Below are positions 25,574 through 34,461 of a stretch of 64,000 bases of DNA, one piece after another. A program made the position numbers and the translations under genes. Under the pieces are notes generated by a model. The model did no database searches. It was not told the DNA's origin and saw only the letters and a program-made list of their open reading frames with translations. This DNA comes from Duganella sp. CF402 (lineage in GTDB: Bacteria; Pseudomonadota; Gammaproteobacteria; Burkholderiales; Burkholderiaceae_D). The first letter of the stretch is position 1, and every line of letters begins with the position of its first letter. The stretch is from positions 1,240,001 through 1,304,000 of the forward strand of contig NZ_FOBG01000001.1 in the NCBI RefSeq assembly GCF_900109645.1, read 5' to 3'.

Positions 25574-26523
25574 ACGCGCGCGTCTCGCCACAGGCGCTGG
25601 AACAGGCGGCGGAATGGCTGGTGCGCCTGCAGGACGGCGCCACCAATGCCGACCGCGCCGCCTGCGAACAATGGCGCAGCAGTGATCCGCAGCACGCCCT
25701 GGCATGGGCGCGCGCCGAGCAATTAATGGGCAAGCTTGATACGCTGCCGCCGGAGCTGGCGATGCCGGTCCTGAACCGCAAGCCGGACGCCGCGCGCCGC
25801 GCCGCCATCACCCGCATCGCCGCCCTGATGCTGACCGTGCCGGTAGGCTGGAGCGCATGGCGCTACGCCGAATCGCAGCCGTGGTCCGGCGAGATCCACA
25901 CCGCCGTTGGCGAGCACCGCACGCTGACACTGGCCGACGGCACCAGCGTCACACTCAACACCGCCAGCGCCATCGACGTGCAGTTCAGCGACGGCGAACG
26001 GCTGATCGTCCTGCGCAACGGCGAAATTCTGGTGCGCAGCAGCCCGGCACATGACCGCCGTCCGCTGCGTGTGCGCACCGCCGAGGGCATGATGCAAGCG
26101 CTGGGCACCGTATTCAACGTGCGCCGCAATGAATGCAGCACCTCCCTGTCGGTACTGGAGGGCGCGGTACGCATCACGCCGGCCAAGGGCGCCAACGCCG
26201 CCTTAACCATCGCCGCCGGCAGCCAGACCCGCTTCAACCAGCACCACATCGCTCCGGCTCGCGCCATCGATCCCGCCCTTGCCGCCTGGACTACCGGCAT
26301 GCTGCTGGCCGACCGGATGCGGCTCGACGAATTGGTGGCCGAGCTGTCGCGCTACCGCCACGGCGTAGTGCGCGTGGACCCGGCGCTGGCGGCCTTGCGC
26401 GTCTCCGGCGCCTTCCCCATCGCTGACAGCGAGCGCACGCTGGACATGCTGGTGTCCACTTATCCGGTCGACGCGGTGCAGCGCCTGCGCGGCTACTGGA
26501 TCACGCTTGTTCCGCGCAACTAA
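25570..26523 (+). CDS. FecR-family sigma regulator
   Basis: A 317-residue inner-membrane regulator of the FecI-like sigma factor. It starts at the ATG at 25570 in ATGA overlap with the sigma gene. The N-terminal cytosolic DUF4880 part (ALEQAAEWLVRLQDG) binds sigma; a short membrane segment lies near 85-100; the periplasmic FecR domain (about 105-205, LTLADGTSVTLNTASAIDV) and a C-terminal STN-like region (about 235-310) contact the receptor's signalling domain. It transmits the occupied-receptor signal to release or activate sigma. Confidence 0.93.
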   Translation: MNARVSPQALEQAAEWLVRLQDGATNADRAACEQWRSSDPQHALAWARAEQLMGKLDTLPPELAMPVLNRKPDAARRAAITRIAALMLTVPVGWSAWRYAESQPWSGEIHTAVGEHRTLTLADGTSVTLNTASAIDVQFSDGERLIVLRNGEILVRSSPAHDRRPLRVRTAEGMMQALGTVFNVRRNECSTSLSVLEGAVRITPAKGANAALTIAAGSQTRFNQHHIAPARAIDPALAAWTTGMLLADRMRLDELVAELSRYRHGVVRVDPALAALRVSGAFPIADSERTLDMLVSTYPVDAVQRLRGYWITLVPRN

Positions 26524-26566
26524 AATAGTTGATCCGGGCTGATACTTTTTTGCGGCTCGGCTGGCA

Positions 26567-26599
26567 AAGAGACTGAAACCATTTTAAAGAGAGTCTCTT
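26567..26599 (+). promoter_or_regulatory. inverted repeat over the receptor's ribosome binding site
   Basis: AAGAGACT (26567-26574) and AGTCTCTT (26592-26599) form eight-base arms around 17 bases and end two bases before the receptor ATG. The likely Shine-Dalgarno AAAGAGAG (26586-26593) lies in the loop and right arm, so folding of the transcript could hide it. It might instead be a protein-binding dyad. Confidence 0.45.
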
Positions 26600-26601
26600 C
26601 C

Positions 26602-29046
26602 ATGTCCTTTGCACGTCCTACCTCGTCCGAGCGCCGCCTGCCGCGCGCCGTTCGCATCGCCCTGTTCAGCATGACGCTGGCCGCCGCCCACGTTCACCAC
26701 GCTGCCATCGCCGCCGAAGCGCCGGCCGCCGCTGCGCAAACCTACCAGCTGCCGGCCGGCCCATTGGGCCGCACCTTGTCCGGCGTGGCGGTCGGCGCAG
26801 GTATTTCGTTGTCCTTCGACCCGGCGCTGACTGAGGGCATGACCAGCCCTGCGCTGCACGGCAGCTATACCCCGCGCGCCGCGCTGGAACACCTGTTATC
26901 CGGCACCAGCCTGGTACTGGTCGCCCGCACCGACGGTACCTTGACGCTGCAAAAACGCGCGGGCGCACCGGCGGCCGGCCCTGCTGCCGCCGCACCCGCC
27001 ACGCTGGCGCAGGTGGAAGTTCACGGCGTGACCGACGGCTCGCCCGGCCAGCAACGCAGCACCGGCGCCACCGGCCTTGAACTGTCGATCCGCGAAACAC
27101 CGCAGGCCGTCAGCGTCATGACACGCCAGCGCATCGAAGACCAGCGCCTGGAAACGCTGCAGGACGTGGTGGCGCAAACCACCGGCATCACGCTGGACCA
27201 CTCGTCGGCCACCCGCGAGACTGACCAGATGTACTCGCGCGGCTTCGTCATCGACACCTTCCTGTTCGACGGCATCCCGACCACCAAGCTGGTAGAGCCA
27301 TCCGGCTTCGACGCCAATATCTACGAGCGTATCGAAGTAGTGCGCGGCGCGGCGGGCCTGATGGGTGGCACCGGCAGCCCGGCCGCCGCTGTCAATCTGG
27401 TACGCAAGCGCCCATCGCGCGAACTGCACGCGGACTTTGAGTTGCAGGCCGGTTCGTGGGACCGATTCCGCGCGCAGGCCGACATCTCCGCGCCGCTGAG
27501 CGAAGATAAGCACGTGCGCAGCCGCATCGTGGTGGCCCAGCAGGACGATCATTCCTTCATCGACCGCTACCACCAGGACAAGGATCTGTTCTACGGCGTA
27601 GTCGAAGCGGACGTCACGCCATCCACGCTGCTGAGCGCAGGCCTGATCTACCAGAACGAGATACTGGACGGCGCAAGCCGCCGCTTCGTCGCGTACTACA
27701 GCGACGGCACGCTGACCGACTTCCCGCGTTCGACCAACAGCGCCGCCGAATACTCGTACTACAAGCGCAAGCAAAGCCTGGGCTTCGCCACGCTGGAGCA
27801 CTTCTTCGACAACGAATGGAGCGCCAAGCTGGCCATCAATTACGCCGCCAATCAATACGACGCGGTGCAAAGCTACGCCATGCGCGGCCAGCTCGATAAA
27901 AACACCGGCGCCGGCCTGTCGCTGTGGGTGACCAAATGGGTGTCCAAACCGGAACAAGTCACCGCAGACGCCTACGCCAGCGGCCCGTTCACCGCCTTCG
28001 GCCGCAAGCATGAACTGGTGTTCGGCATGAGCGCCTCGCGCATGGAACTGAAAGGCCCGAGCTATCCGGCGTGGGTCCTGCCGGGTTACGACGCCACGGT
28101 GCCGAACTTCTTCACCTGGAACGGCAACTCGCCGACGCCTGGCTACAACGGCAAAATAATCGGCAGCACGCTGGAACGCGAAAAACAACTGGCTGGCTAC
28201 AGCTCCATGCGCCTGCGTCCGACCGACGACCTGTCGCTGATCCTGGGCGCGCGCATAACCAACTGGTCGCGCGACACCAAATACGTGGAATTCGGCGCGC
28301 CGACCATCAGCGACGATTTCCGCAAGAACGGCAAGCTCACGCCCTATGCCGGCGCGGTCTACAACTTCACACCGGCGTGGTCGGGCTATGCCAGCTACAC
28401 CAGCATCTTCTCGCCGCAGACCTACCGCGACCGCAACAACCGCCTGCTGGCGCCACTGGAAGGCAACAACGCCGAAGTGGGCATCAAGGGCGACCTGCTG
28501 AATGGCCTGTTGAGCACCAGCTTCTCGGTATTCCACATGAAGCAGGATAACCTGGCCGAGATAGACTCCGACATGCTGTTGCTGCCGGCCGGCGGCGGCA
28601 CTTACGCCTACCACACGGTGCAAGGCGCAACAGCCAAGGGCTACGAGCTGGAAGTCTCCGGCCAACTGCAACCGGGCTGGCATCTGACTGCGGGCTATGC
28701 CCACTCGCGTATCGAAGACGCCCAAGGCCAGCGCCTGCAAACCGGCCAGCCGCTGAACAACTTCAAGCTGTGGACCAGCTACGACATCAACAAGCTGACC
28801 GTGGGCGGTGGCGTCAACTGGCAAGGCGAGGTTTATACCAACGGCGCAGGTCCGAACGGCGAACGCTTCACGCAGCAAAGTTATGCGCTGGTGGCGCTGA
28901 TGGCGCGCTATCGCCTGACCAAAGAGTTGTCGGCCACGCTGAACGTCAACAATCTGCTGGACAAGAAGTACTACTCGTCGGCAGCCGGCGGTTTCTATGG
29001 TGATCCGCGCAACGTGATGCTGTCGCTGAACTACCGCTTCCGTTAA
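26602..29046 (+). CDS. TonB-dependent siderophore receptor with signalling domain
   Basis: An 814-residue outer-membrane transducer of the FpvA/FhuE/FecA class. A signal peptide (to about residue 39) precedes a secretin/TonB N-terminal signalling domain (about 45-115: YQLPAGPLGRTLSGVAVGAGISLSFDPAL), a plug (about 140-250, with SIRETPQAVSVMTRQRIEDQ), and a 22-strand barrel ending in LNYRFR with terminal aromatic-x-Arg. The N-terminal domain passes substrate occupancy to FecR. The substrate is probably a hydroxamate or mixed ferric siderophore by family resemblance; not certain. PepSY and DUF3325 genes follow at once. Confidence 0.95.
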   Translation: MSFARPTSSERRLPRAVRIALFSMTLAAAHVHHAAIAAEAPAAAAQTYQLPAGPLGRTLSGVAVGAGISLSFDPALTEGMTSPALHGSYTPRAALEHLLSGTSLVLVARTDGTLTLQKRAGAPAAGPAAAAPATLAQVEVHGVTDGSPGQQRSTGATGLELSIRETPQAVSVMTRQRIEDQRLETLQDVVAQTTGITLDHSSATRETDQMYSRGFVIDTFLFDGIPTTKLVEPSGFDANIYERIEVVRGAAGLMGGTGSPAAAVNLVRKRPSRELHADFELQAGSWDRFRAQADISAPLSEDKHVRSRIVVAQQDDHSFIDRYHQDKDLFYGVVEADVTPSTLLSAGLIYQNEILDGASRRFVAYYSDGTLTDFPRSTNSAAEYSYYKRKQSLGFATLEHFFDNEWSAKLAINYAANQYDAVQSYAMRGQLDKNTGAGLSLWVTKWVSKPEQVTADAYASGPFTAFGRKHELVFGMSASRMELKGPSYPAWVLPGYDATVPNFFTWNGNSPTPGYNGKIIGSTLEREKQLAGYSSMRLRPTDDLSLILGARITNWSRDTKYVEFGAPTISDDFRKNGKLTPYAGAVYNFTPAWSGYASYTSIFSPQTYRDRNNRLLAPLEGNNAEVGIKGDLLNGLLSTSFSVFHMKQDNLAEIDSDMLLLPAGGGTYAYHTVQGATAKGYELEVSGQLQPGWHLTAGYAHSRIEDAQGQRLQTGQPLNNFKLWTSYDINKLTVGGGVNWQGEVYTNGAGPNGERFTQQSYALVALMARYRLTKELSATLNVNNLLDKKYYSSAAGGFYGDPRNVMLSLNYRFR

Positions 29047-29048
29047 TC

Positions 29049-30821
29049 ATGAAGCGCATCGCCATCATCATATTTGGCGCGTACCTGTTCGCGTCCATCG
29101 GCGCGGCGCTGCTGTCGTCGCTCAATGGCCCGGGCAGCGACGCCATGCTGGGCGGCGCGTTGCTCGGCCTGGCCTTGTATGCGCCGCTGGTCGCCTGGGG
29201 CTTTGCCACGCGGCGCGGCAACGTCGGCGCGGTTGCGGGCGGTCTGCGCCAGCGCATGGCGTGGCTGCACACGTGGGCCGGTCTGTGGGTGTGCTGGCTG
29301 GCTTTCGCCATCTTCCTGACCGGCACCCTGAGCGTGTTCGTCGATCCGATCTCCGACTGGATGCGGCCGGAGAAGGTGCATGAAACGGCGACGGCGCCGT
29401 TTGCCGAGCCGCTTGATCATGGCGTGCAGCTGAAGCATGGCCTGCGCTACCTTGAACAGCACGCGGCCCACAGCAAGATGTGGGAACTGTGGCCGCGTCC
29501 CGGCAAGGACGAATTTCAGGTGTTCTGGCTGAATGAGCGCGGCATGTACGAAGACGCCCACCTGTCCAGCATCACCGGCGCGGCCATGCCGGAAGAAGCC
29601 AGTACGGTGCGCGACACGTTGGGCGGCATGCATTTCGTCGAGTTCCATCATGCCCTGCACGCGGGCACGGTAGGCTTGTGGATCGTCGGTGTGGCGTCGG
29701 CCGCGATGCTGGTGGCGCTGATTTCAGGCGTCATCACGCACAAGCGTATTTTCAAGGACTTCTTTACCTTCCGTCCCGCCAAGGGCCAGCGTTCGTGGCT
29801 GGACGCGCACAACCTGGCCGGCGTGCTGACGCTGCCCTTCCTGTTCATGATCGTGTACAGCGGCCTGGCCATCAGCTGGAGCACTTACATGCCGGCGGTG
29901 AGCTGGGCGCAGGAACTGCGAACCGGCGAGCCGGCGCAGGTGCGCGAGTACGGCCCGGAGAGCACGCCATCGGGCCACCCGGGCGTGCTGACGGCGCTGG
30001 ATCCGTTGGTGCGCCTGGCCGAGGCGACCTTCCATGCGCCGGCATTCGCCGTAGTGGTCAATCACCCCGGCGACGCGGCGATGACGGTGCAGGTCTACGG
30101 CACCACCTCGCCCGACACGCAGGAGGGCAAGCTGCTGAGCAAGCGCGGTGTGATGAAGTTTGATGGCGTCAGCGGCGGGCTGCTGGAAACCGAGATGCCG
30201 CACCGCGCTCCGCCCAACGGCGCGCGCGCCACGCTGGTCACGCTGGATGAACTGCATCGCCTGCACTTCGCCGGCGCAGTGATCCGATGGCTGTACTTCG
30301 TGGCTGGCATGGCCGGAACGGCGATGATGGCGACCGGCGCCATCCTGTTCATGGTGAAGCGCCGCCAGAAATCGCTGAACGAATTCGGCGCCGCCACGCC
30401 GCGCGTCTACCGTGCGATCGACGTGCTGAACGTGGCCGCCATCGCCGGGCTGTCGCTGGCCTGTATCGGCTTCCTGTGGTCCAACCGCCTGCTGCCACTG
30501 GGACTGCCGGAGCGCCATGAATGGGAGGTCGCCGCTTTCTTCGGCGTATGGGCGGCCGCGCTGGCGCATGCCGCCTGGCGTCCAGCTGCGCAGGCCTGGA
30601 GCGAACAGCTGGCCACATGCGCAGCACTGTGCGTAGCGCTGCCGCTGCTGAACTTTGCCAGCACCGGCCAGCACCTGCTGGCCTATCTAGAACGGCGCGA
30701 CCTTGAGCGCGCGGCCGTCGAGCTGACGGCCATCGCCATCGGCGTGCTGCTGGCTATCGTCGCAGCGCGTATCGGCCGCCGCAGCAGCATCTCCGCAACC
30801 GCCAACCGAAAGGCCGCATGA
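29049..30821 (+). CDS. PepSY-domain membrane protein (siderophore-uptake associated), DUF3649-like N terminus
   Basis: A 590-residue inner-membrane protein. The main part (about residue 75 onward, from RMAWLHTWAGLWVCWLAFAIFLTGTL) is the PepSY-associated TM family found beside siderophore receptors and thought to act in ferric-siderophore reduction or iron release. The first 60 or so residues form two membrane helices with GGALLGLALYAPLVAWGFATRR, which resembles DUF3649 proteins normally encoded separately in such operons, so a fusion is likely. It starts two bases after the receptor stop and overlaps DUF3325. Confidence 0.87.
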   Translation: MKRIAIIIFGAYLFASIGAALLSSLNGPGSDAMLGGALLGLALYAPLVAWGFATRRGNVGAVAGGLRQRMAWLHTWAGLWVCWLAFAIFLTGTLSVFVDPISDWMRPEKVHETATAPFAEPLDHGVQLKHGLRYLEQHAAHSKMWELWPRPGKDEFQVFWLNERGMYEDAHLSSITGAAMPEEASTVRDTLGGMHFVEFHHALHAGTVGLWIVGVASAAMLVALISGVITHKRIFKDFFTFRPAKGQRSWLDAHNLAGVLTLPFLFMIVYSGLAISWSTYMPAVSWAQELRTGEPAQVREYGPESTPSGHPGVLTALDPLVRLAEATFHAPAFAVVVNHPGDAAMTVQVYGTTSPDTQEGKLLSKRGVMKFDGVSGGLLETEMPHRAPPNGARATLVTLDELHRLHFAGAVIRWLYFVAGMAGTAMMATGAILFMVKRRQKSLNEFGAATPRVYRAIDVLNVAAIAGLSLACIGFLWSNRLLPLGLPERHEWEVAAFFGVWAAALAHAAWRPAAQAWSEQLATCAALCVALPLLNFASTGQHLLAYLERRDLERAAVELTAIAIGVLLAIVAARIGRRSSISATANRKAA

Positions 30822-31171
30822 TGGCTTACGCTTCCATCGTCATGACCGCACTGGGGCTGAGCTACGCCGGCATGGCAGCGCTGTCGCTGGCAATCGACCG
30901 CCATCATCGCCAGGTGTACGGCTGCGACGCGCCGGGGCGCCGCCGCAGTATGCTGCGCGCCGCCGGCAGCGTGCTGCTGATCCTCGCCCTGCTGCCTTGC
31001 GTGCTGCTGTGGGGCGCAGGCGCGGGCTGCGTCGCCTGGCTCGGCGTGCTCACGGTTGGCGCACTGGCAGCCGCGCTGCAGCTGCCGTACTGGCCGCGCA
31101 GCGCCATCCCGTTGGCCGCCTTCGTCGGCACGCTCTCCCTTGCGAGGTTAGCCGGGCTTGCGCTCGGCTAA
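30818..31171 (+). CDS. DUF3325 family membrane protein
   Basis: A 117-residue protein with three or four hydrophobic helices and the conserved AIDRHHRQVYG after the first helix (about residues 26-36). DUF3325 proteins accompany PepSY proteins in iron-uptake operons; their biochemical role is not known. It begins inside the end of the PepSY gene (four-base overlap), so it is the last gene of the sigma-FecR-receptor-PepSY unit. A hairpin spans its stop codon. Confidence 0.85.
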   Translation: MMAYASIVMTALGLSYAGMAALSLAIDRHHRQVYGCDAPGRRRSMLRAAGSVLLILALLPCVLLWGAGAGCVAWLGVLTVGALAAALQLPYWPRSAIPLAAFVGTLSLARLAGLALG

Positions 31172-31172
31172 C
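31147..31172 (+). terminator. terminator hairpin over the end of the iron operon
   Basis: GTTAGCCG pairs with CGGCTAAC around a ten-base loop and includes the DUF3325 stop codon; the tail is CCTTGCCTTT, only moderately T-rich. It would close the iron-uptake operon. Confidence 0.55.
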
Positions 31173-31184
31173 CCTTGCCTTTGT

Positions 31185-31208
31185 GCGCCGCCGTACAGAG
31201 TGCGGCGC
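31185..31208. terminator. second hairpin after the iron operon
   Basis: GCGCCGC and GCGGCGC form a seven-base stem around ten bases, with no T run. It may support termination or lie in the 5' leader of the crystallin-like gene at 31252. Confidence 0.35.
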
Positions 31209-31251
31209 CAAAATCGTCCATCCTCGGGCTTCATCCCAACAGGAGAAGATA

Positions 31252-32052
31252 ATGAACAAGACGATGAAGTTCGCCGTGGCCGCTGTCGCCGCCGGCATGA
31301 CCGCACAGGCATTCGCGCAAGTCACCTTCTACGAGGCAGACGGCTGGCGCGGCCGCGCATTTACCGCCAACGGACAAGTGCGCGACCTGTCGCGCAACGG
31401 CTTCAATGACCGTGCCTCTTCGGTAGTCGTCGAGCGCGGACAATGGGAGGTCTGCGAAGACGCCAACTTCCGTGGCCAGTGCATGATTCTGCGTAAAGGC
31501 AGCTACGAGACGCTGGGCGGCATGGGCCTGAACAACCGCATCTCATCGGTGCGCCCGGTGAAGGCGCGCGACCGCTACGACAACGAAGCACCGCCGCCGC
31601 TGGCGCAGCCGAGCTACGAGTGGCGCCGCCGCCCAAGCGAGCGCATAGTCGAGGTGCCGGTCAGCTCGGTGCACGCGGTGGTTGGCGCGCCGGAGCAGCG
31701 CTGCTGGGTCGAGCGCCAGCAGGTCAACGAACCTTCGCGCCCTAACGCCGGCGGCGTAATTGCCGGTGCGCTGATCGGCGGCATCCTTGGCCACCAGGTC
31801 GGCGGCGGCACCGGCCGCGATATCGCCACGGCCGGCGGCGCCGTGGCGGGTGCAGCCATCGGCAACAACATGGCTAACCAGAACAACAGCTCTTCGCGCG
31901 ACGTGCGCCGCTGTGAAACTGTCGGTAACCAGAAGCCGGAGTACTGGGACGTGACCTATAACTATCGCGGCGTCGAGCATCGCGTGCAAATGAGCACACC
32001 ACCGGGATCGACCGTCGCCGTCAATAGCAAAACCGGCGAACCGCGCATGTAG
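31252..32052 (+). CDS. beta/gamma-crystallin and glycine-zipper envelope protein
   Basis: A 266-residue exported protein. A signal peptide ends in AFA near residue 22; residues about 23-103 form a beta/gamma-crystallin repeat pair (VTFYEADGWRGRAF, then WEVCEDANFRGQCMILRKG); residues about 165-210 form a glycine-zipper 2TM segment (GGVIAGALIGGILGHQVGGG and AGGAVAGAAIGNN) as in SlyB/Rcp-type proteins; a conserved tail (YWDVTYNYRGVEHRVQM) follows. The start is supported by AGGAGAAG seven bases upstream; a longer frame starts at 30997 inside the previous gene. A calcium-binding or stress-related envelope role is inference. Confidence 0.87.
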   Translation: MNKTMKFAVAAVAAGMTAQAFAQVTFYEADGWRGRAFTANGQVRDLSRNGFNDRASSVVVERGQWEVCEDANFRGQCMILRKGSYETLGGMGLNNRISSVRPVKARDRYDNEAPPPLAQPSYEWRRRPSERIVEVPVSSVHAVVGAPEQRCWVERQQVNEPSRPNAGGVIAGALIGGILGHQVGGGTGRDIATAGGAVAGAAIGNNMANQNNSSSRDVRRCETVGNQKPEYWDVTYNYRGVEHRVQMSTPPGSTVAVNSKTGEPRM

Positions 32053-32065
32053 CGGCATTTAACGC

Positions 32066-32992
32066 CTACGCCAGGCAGCCCAGCCCCTGCAAGGTGCGCT
32101 GTACCGCCAGGTCCAGCGGCGTATGCGGCTCGCTGCCCAGCACCGCCAGCAGGCGCGCATTCGACATGCGCACCGGTTGGCGCCACAGGTAGCGCATCTC
32201 GCGCAGTTCGCGGAATACCGGCACGAACGGTGCAGCGACCCAGGTCAGCCACCAAGGGAAGGCGCTGGCGCGCAGCTCCGGTTTTCCGGAGGCGCGTGCG
32301 ATGGCGGCCGGCAGTTGCGTGCCGTCCGCATCCCAGTGACCGGCCATCTGGTAGCTGGCGAACTGCGGCAGCGTGTCGGCTCGCTCCACCAGGCGCACCA
32401 TCGTCTCCGCCACATCCGGCAGGTAGGCCCACTGGTGGCCCACGCCCGGCGCGGAAGGATTACTGATCGACGTCACCGGCTTACCCGGCTTGACCAGTCC
32501 CTGCGCAAACCAGCTATTACCGGCCTTCGGCCCGAAGAAATCCCCCGCCCGCACAATCAGCACCGGCAATCCGCTATCCTTCAGGCGCTGCTCCATCTCG
32601 GCGCGGATCGCACCTTTGCGGGTGACAGGCCGCTGCGGCGCATCTTCGTGGATGTGCGGCAGCACGTCCGGTCCGTAGTTGTAGACAGTCCCCGGCAGCA
32701 GGATGCGGGCGCCGGACGCGCGCGCCGCCGCAATGGTGTTGTCGATCATCGGCAGCACCAACTGGCCCCAGTTGCGGTAGCCGGGCGGATTCACGGCATG
32801 CACGATCAGCTGCACGCCTTGCGCCGCGCGCACCACGTCGTCGCGGTTCATGGCGTCGCCGGCGATCCACTGCAGGCCGTCGCCCTCGCGCACCGAGCGG
32901 TGCAAGGCCTTCACGCGCCAGCCGCGTGCCACCAGCAACCGCGCTACTTCACCGCCAATACCGCCCGTTGCGCCCAGAACCAGTGCTTCCAT
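32066..32992 (-). CDS. NAD(P)-dependent epimerase-like SDR protein
   Basis: A 308-residue extended or atypical short-chain dehydrogenase. The Rossmann motif is LGATGGIGGEVA (residues 6-17). The usual YxxxK is replaced by a VYNYGPDV-type segment, pointing to the NmrA/epimerase-like group whose redox activity is uncertain. It is soluble. It is divergent from a LysR regulator across about 95 bases that contain a dyad, the usual layout for a LysR gene and its target. Confidence 0.85.
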   Translation of the reverse strand: MEALVLGATGGIGGEVARLLVARGWRVKALHRSVREGDGLQWIAGDAMNRDDVVRAAQGVQLIVHAVNPPGYRNWGQLVLPMIDNTIAAARASGARILLPGTVYNYGPDVLPHIHEDAPQRPVTRKGAIRAEMEQRLKDSGLPVLIVRAGDFFGPKAGNSWFAQGLVKPGKPVTSISNPSAPGVGHQWAYLPDVAETMVRLVERADTLPQFASYQMAGHWDADGTQLPAAIARASGKPELRASAFPWWLTWVAAPFVPVFRELREMRYLWRQPVRMSNARLLAVLGSEPHTPLDLAVQRTLQGLGCLA

Positions 32993-33056
32993 TTTGCTCT
33001 CCTGTGTGAGTGTCGATGGATGCAGTGTCGCGCGAAGCCAGCTAAAAGAAAATTAC

Positions 33057-33086
33057 CGAAATGAGCATAGTCGCTATACAATTTCG
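33057..33086. promoter_or_regulatory. dyad in the epimerase/LysR intergenic region
   Basis: CGAAAT and ATTTCG arms enclose a second, inner ATAG/CTAT pair. It ends one base before the ATG at 33088 and resembles a LysR-type T-N11-A binding site, so autoregulation and control of the divergent gene are plausible. Confidence 0.4.
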
Positions 33087-33087
33087 T

Positions 33088-33996
33088 ATGACCTCGATTG
33101 AACCGAACTGGGATTTGTACCGCTCCTTCCTGTCCGTGCTGCAGGAAGGGTCGCTATCGGGCGCCGCGCGGGCGCTGGGCCTCACGCAGCCGACCGTCGG
33201 CCGCCATATCGACGCGCTGGAACAATCGCTAGGCCTGCCGCTGTTCACGCGTTCGCAGTCCGGCTTCATCGCCACCGAGGCCGCGCTCGCGCTGCAACCT
33301 TATGCGGAAACGCTGGCCTCAGCATCGACCGCGCTGCTGCGCACCGCCTCCGGCATGAAGCTCGGCGAAGATGAGGAGATCACAGGCTCGGTGCGCGTCA
33401 CCGCCAGTGAAGTGGTCAGCGTCGAAGTGCTGCCGCCGATACTGGCCAAACTGCGCACCAGCCATCCCGGCATCACCATCGAACTGGCGTCGTCCAACCG
33501 TATCGAGAACCTGCTGCGGCGCGACGCCGACATCGCCGTGCGCATGCAGCGTCCGGAGCAGGATTTGCTGGTGGCGCGCCGCATCGGCAATATCGACCTT
33601 GGTTTCCATGCGCGCCGCGACTACCTGGAGCGCCACGGCATGCCGCGCACCTGGCAGGAGCTGGCGCAACATGCGCTGATCGGCATGGATCGGGAGAGCG
33701 CGCGGGCCCGCAAGTTCATGCCGCTGCTCGGGGAGCTGGAAAGCGGCAGCTACGCGATCCGCAGCGACAGCGACCTGGTTCACCTGTCCTCGATCCGCGC
33801 GGGGCTCGGCATTGGCATCTGCCAGGTGCGGCTGGCGCAGCGCGATCCGGCGCTGGTGCGCGTGCTGCCTGACCTGCTGACCATCCCGCTCGATACCTGG
33901 CTGGTCATACACGAAAACTTGCGCGCCAATCCGGCTTGCGCAGCGGTCTACAAAGCACTGGCGGCAGGATTGGAAGACTACGTCAACGCGCGCTGA
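33088..33996 (+). CDS. LysR-family transcriptional regulator
   Basis: A 302-residue LTTR: winged HTH at about 5-65 (FLSVLQEGSLSGAARALGLTQPTVGRHI) and a LysR substrate-binding domain at about 95-295. The start at 33088 places the HTH at the usual distance and leaves the intergenic dyad outside the gene; an in-frame ATG at 33061 would put the dyad inside. Its effector is unknown; the divergent epimerase-like gene is the likely target. The last 14 bases overlap the convergent DUF4124 gene. Confidence 0.93.
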   Translation: MTSIEPNWDLYRSFLSVLQEGSLSGAARALGLTQPTVGRHIDALEQSLGLPLFTRSQSGFIATEAALALQPYAETLASASTALLRTASGMKLGEDEEITGSVRVTASEVVSVEVLPPILAKLRTSHPGITIELASSNRIENLLRRDADIAVRMQRPEQDLLVARRIGNIDLGFHARRDYLERHGMPRTWQELAQHALIGMDRESARARKFMPLLGELESGSYAIRSDSDLVHLSSIRAGLGIGICQVRLAQRDPALVRVLPDLLTIPLDTWLVIHENLRANPACAAVYKALAAGLEDYVNAR

Positions 33997-34321
33997 GCAA
34001 ACGACGCGGCTTGCGCAGTTCGTCCTGCGCCAGCATCGACTGGTACGCGGTTTGCAACGTGCTGGCGTCAACACTCGCCTGCTTGCGTTTCAAGCCATGC
34101 GGCAAATCAGCCCATCGGCTGCGTGGCGCAGGCATCGCCACGACCATCGATGGCGACGACGATGAAGTTGGCGGTTGCGCAACCGCATCCTGCTTCTCGT
34201 CGCCTTGCGGGCAAGGTACGTCAGTGAACAATACATGGCCTTCCTGATCCACGCATTTATTCACCTCTGCGCCGGCTGCGCCCCACATCACGGCCAACAC
34301 CACACATAAGATAAGTTTCAT
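33983..34321 (-). CDS. DUF4124-type small exported protein
   Basis: A 112-residue protein with a signal peptide (cleavage after GAAGA near residue 18) and a DUF4124-like opening, EVNKCVDQEGHVLFTDVPCP, where the two cysteines may form a disulfide. The rest is low-complexity and charged. The start at 34321 is backed by GAGGGG eight bases upstream; a longer frame to 34387 lacks that. Function is unknown. It is divergent from the DUF481 gene. Confidence 0.78.
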   Translation of the reverse strand: MKLILCVVLAVMWGAAGAEVNKCVDQEGHVLFTDVPCPQGDEKQDAVAQPPTSSSSPSMVVAMPAPRSRWADLPHGLKRKQASVDASTLQTAYQSMLAQDELRKPRRLLSAR

Positions 34322-34461
34322 GATCGATGCCCCTCTGATAAGTGGCACCATCATCCGCCCGCACGCAGGCGCCTTCTGTACGCCCACGCACCTCCATCAT
34401 GCGGCATTGTCCGTCTATGTCGGGTACAATACCGCCTTCTTTCGGTATCACGCAGGTCTTC

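Noticed and set aside
26896..28878. 660-residue leftward open frame inside the siderophore receptor
   Set aside because: Antisense to a well-formed TonB receptor; composition biased to Ala, Gly, Val, Gln and His with no domain.
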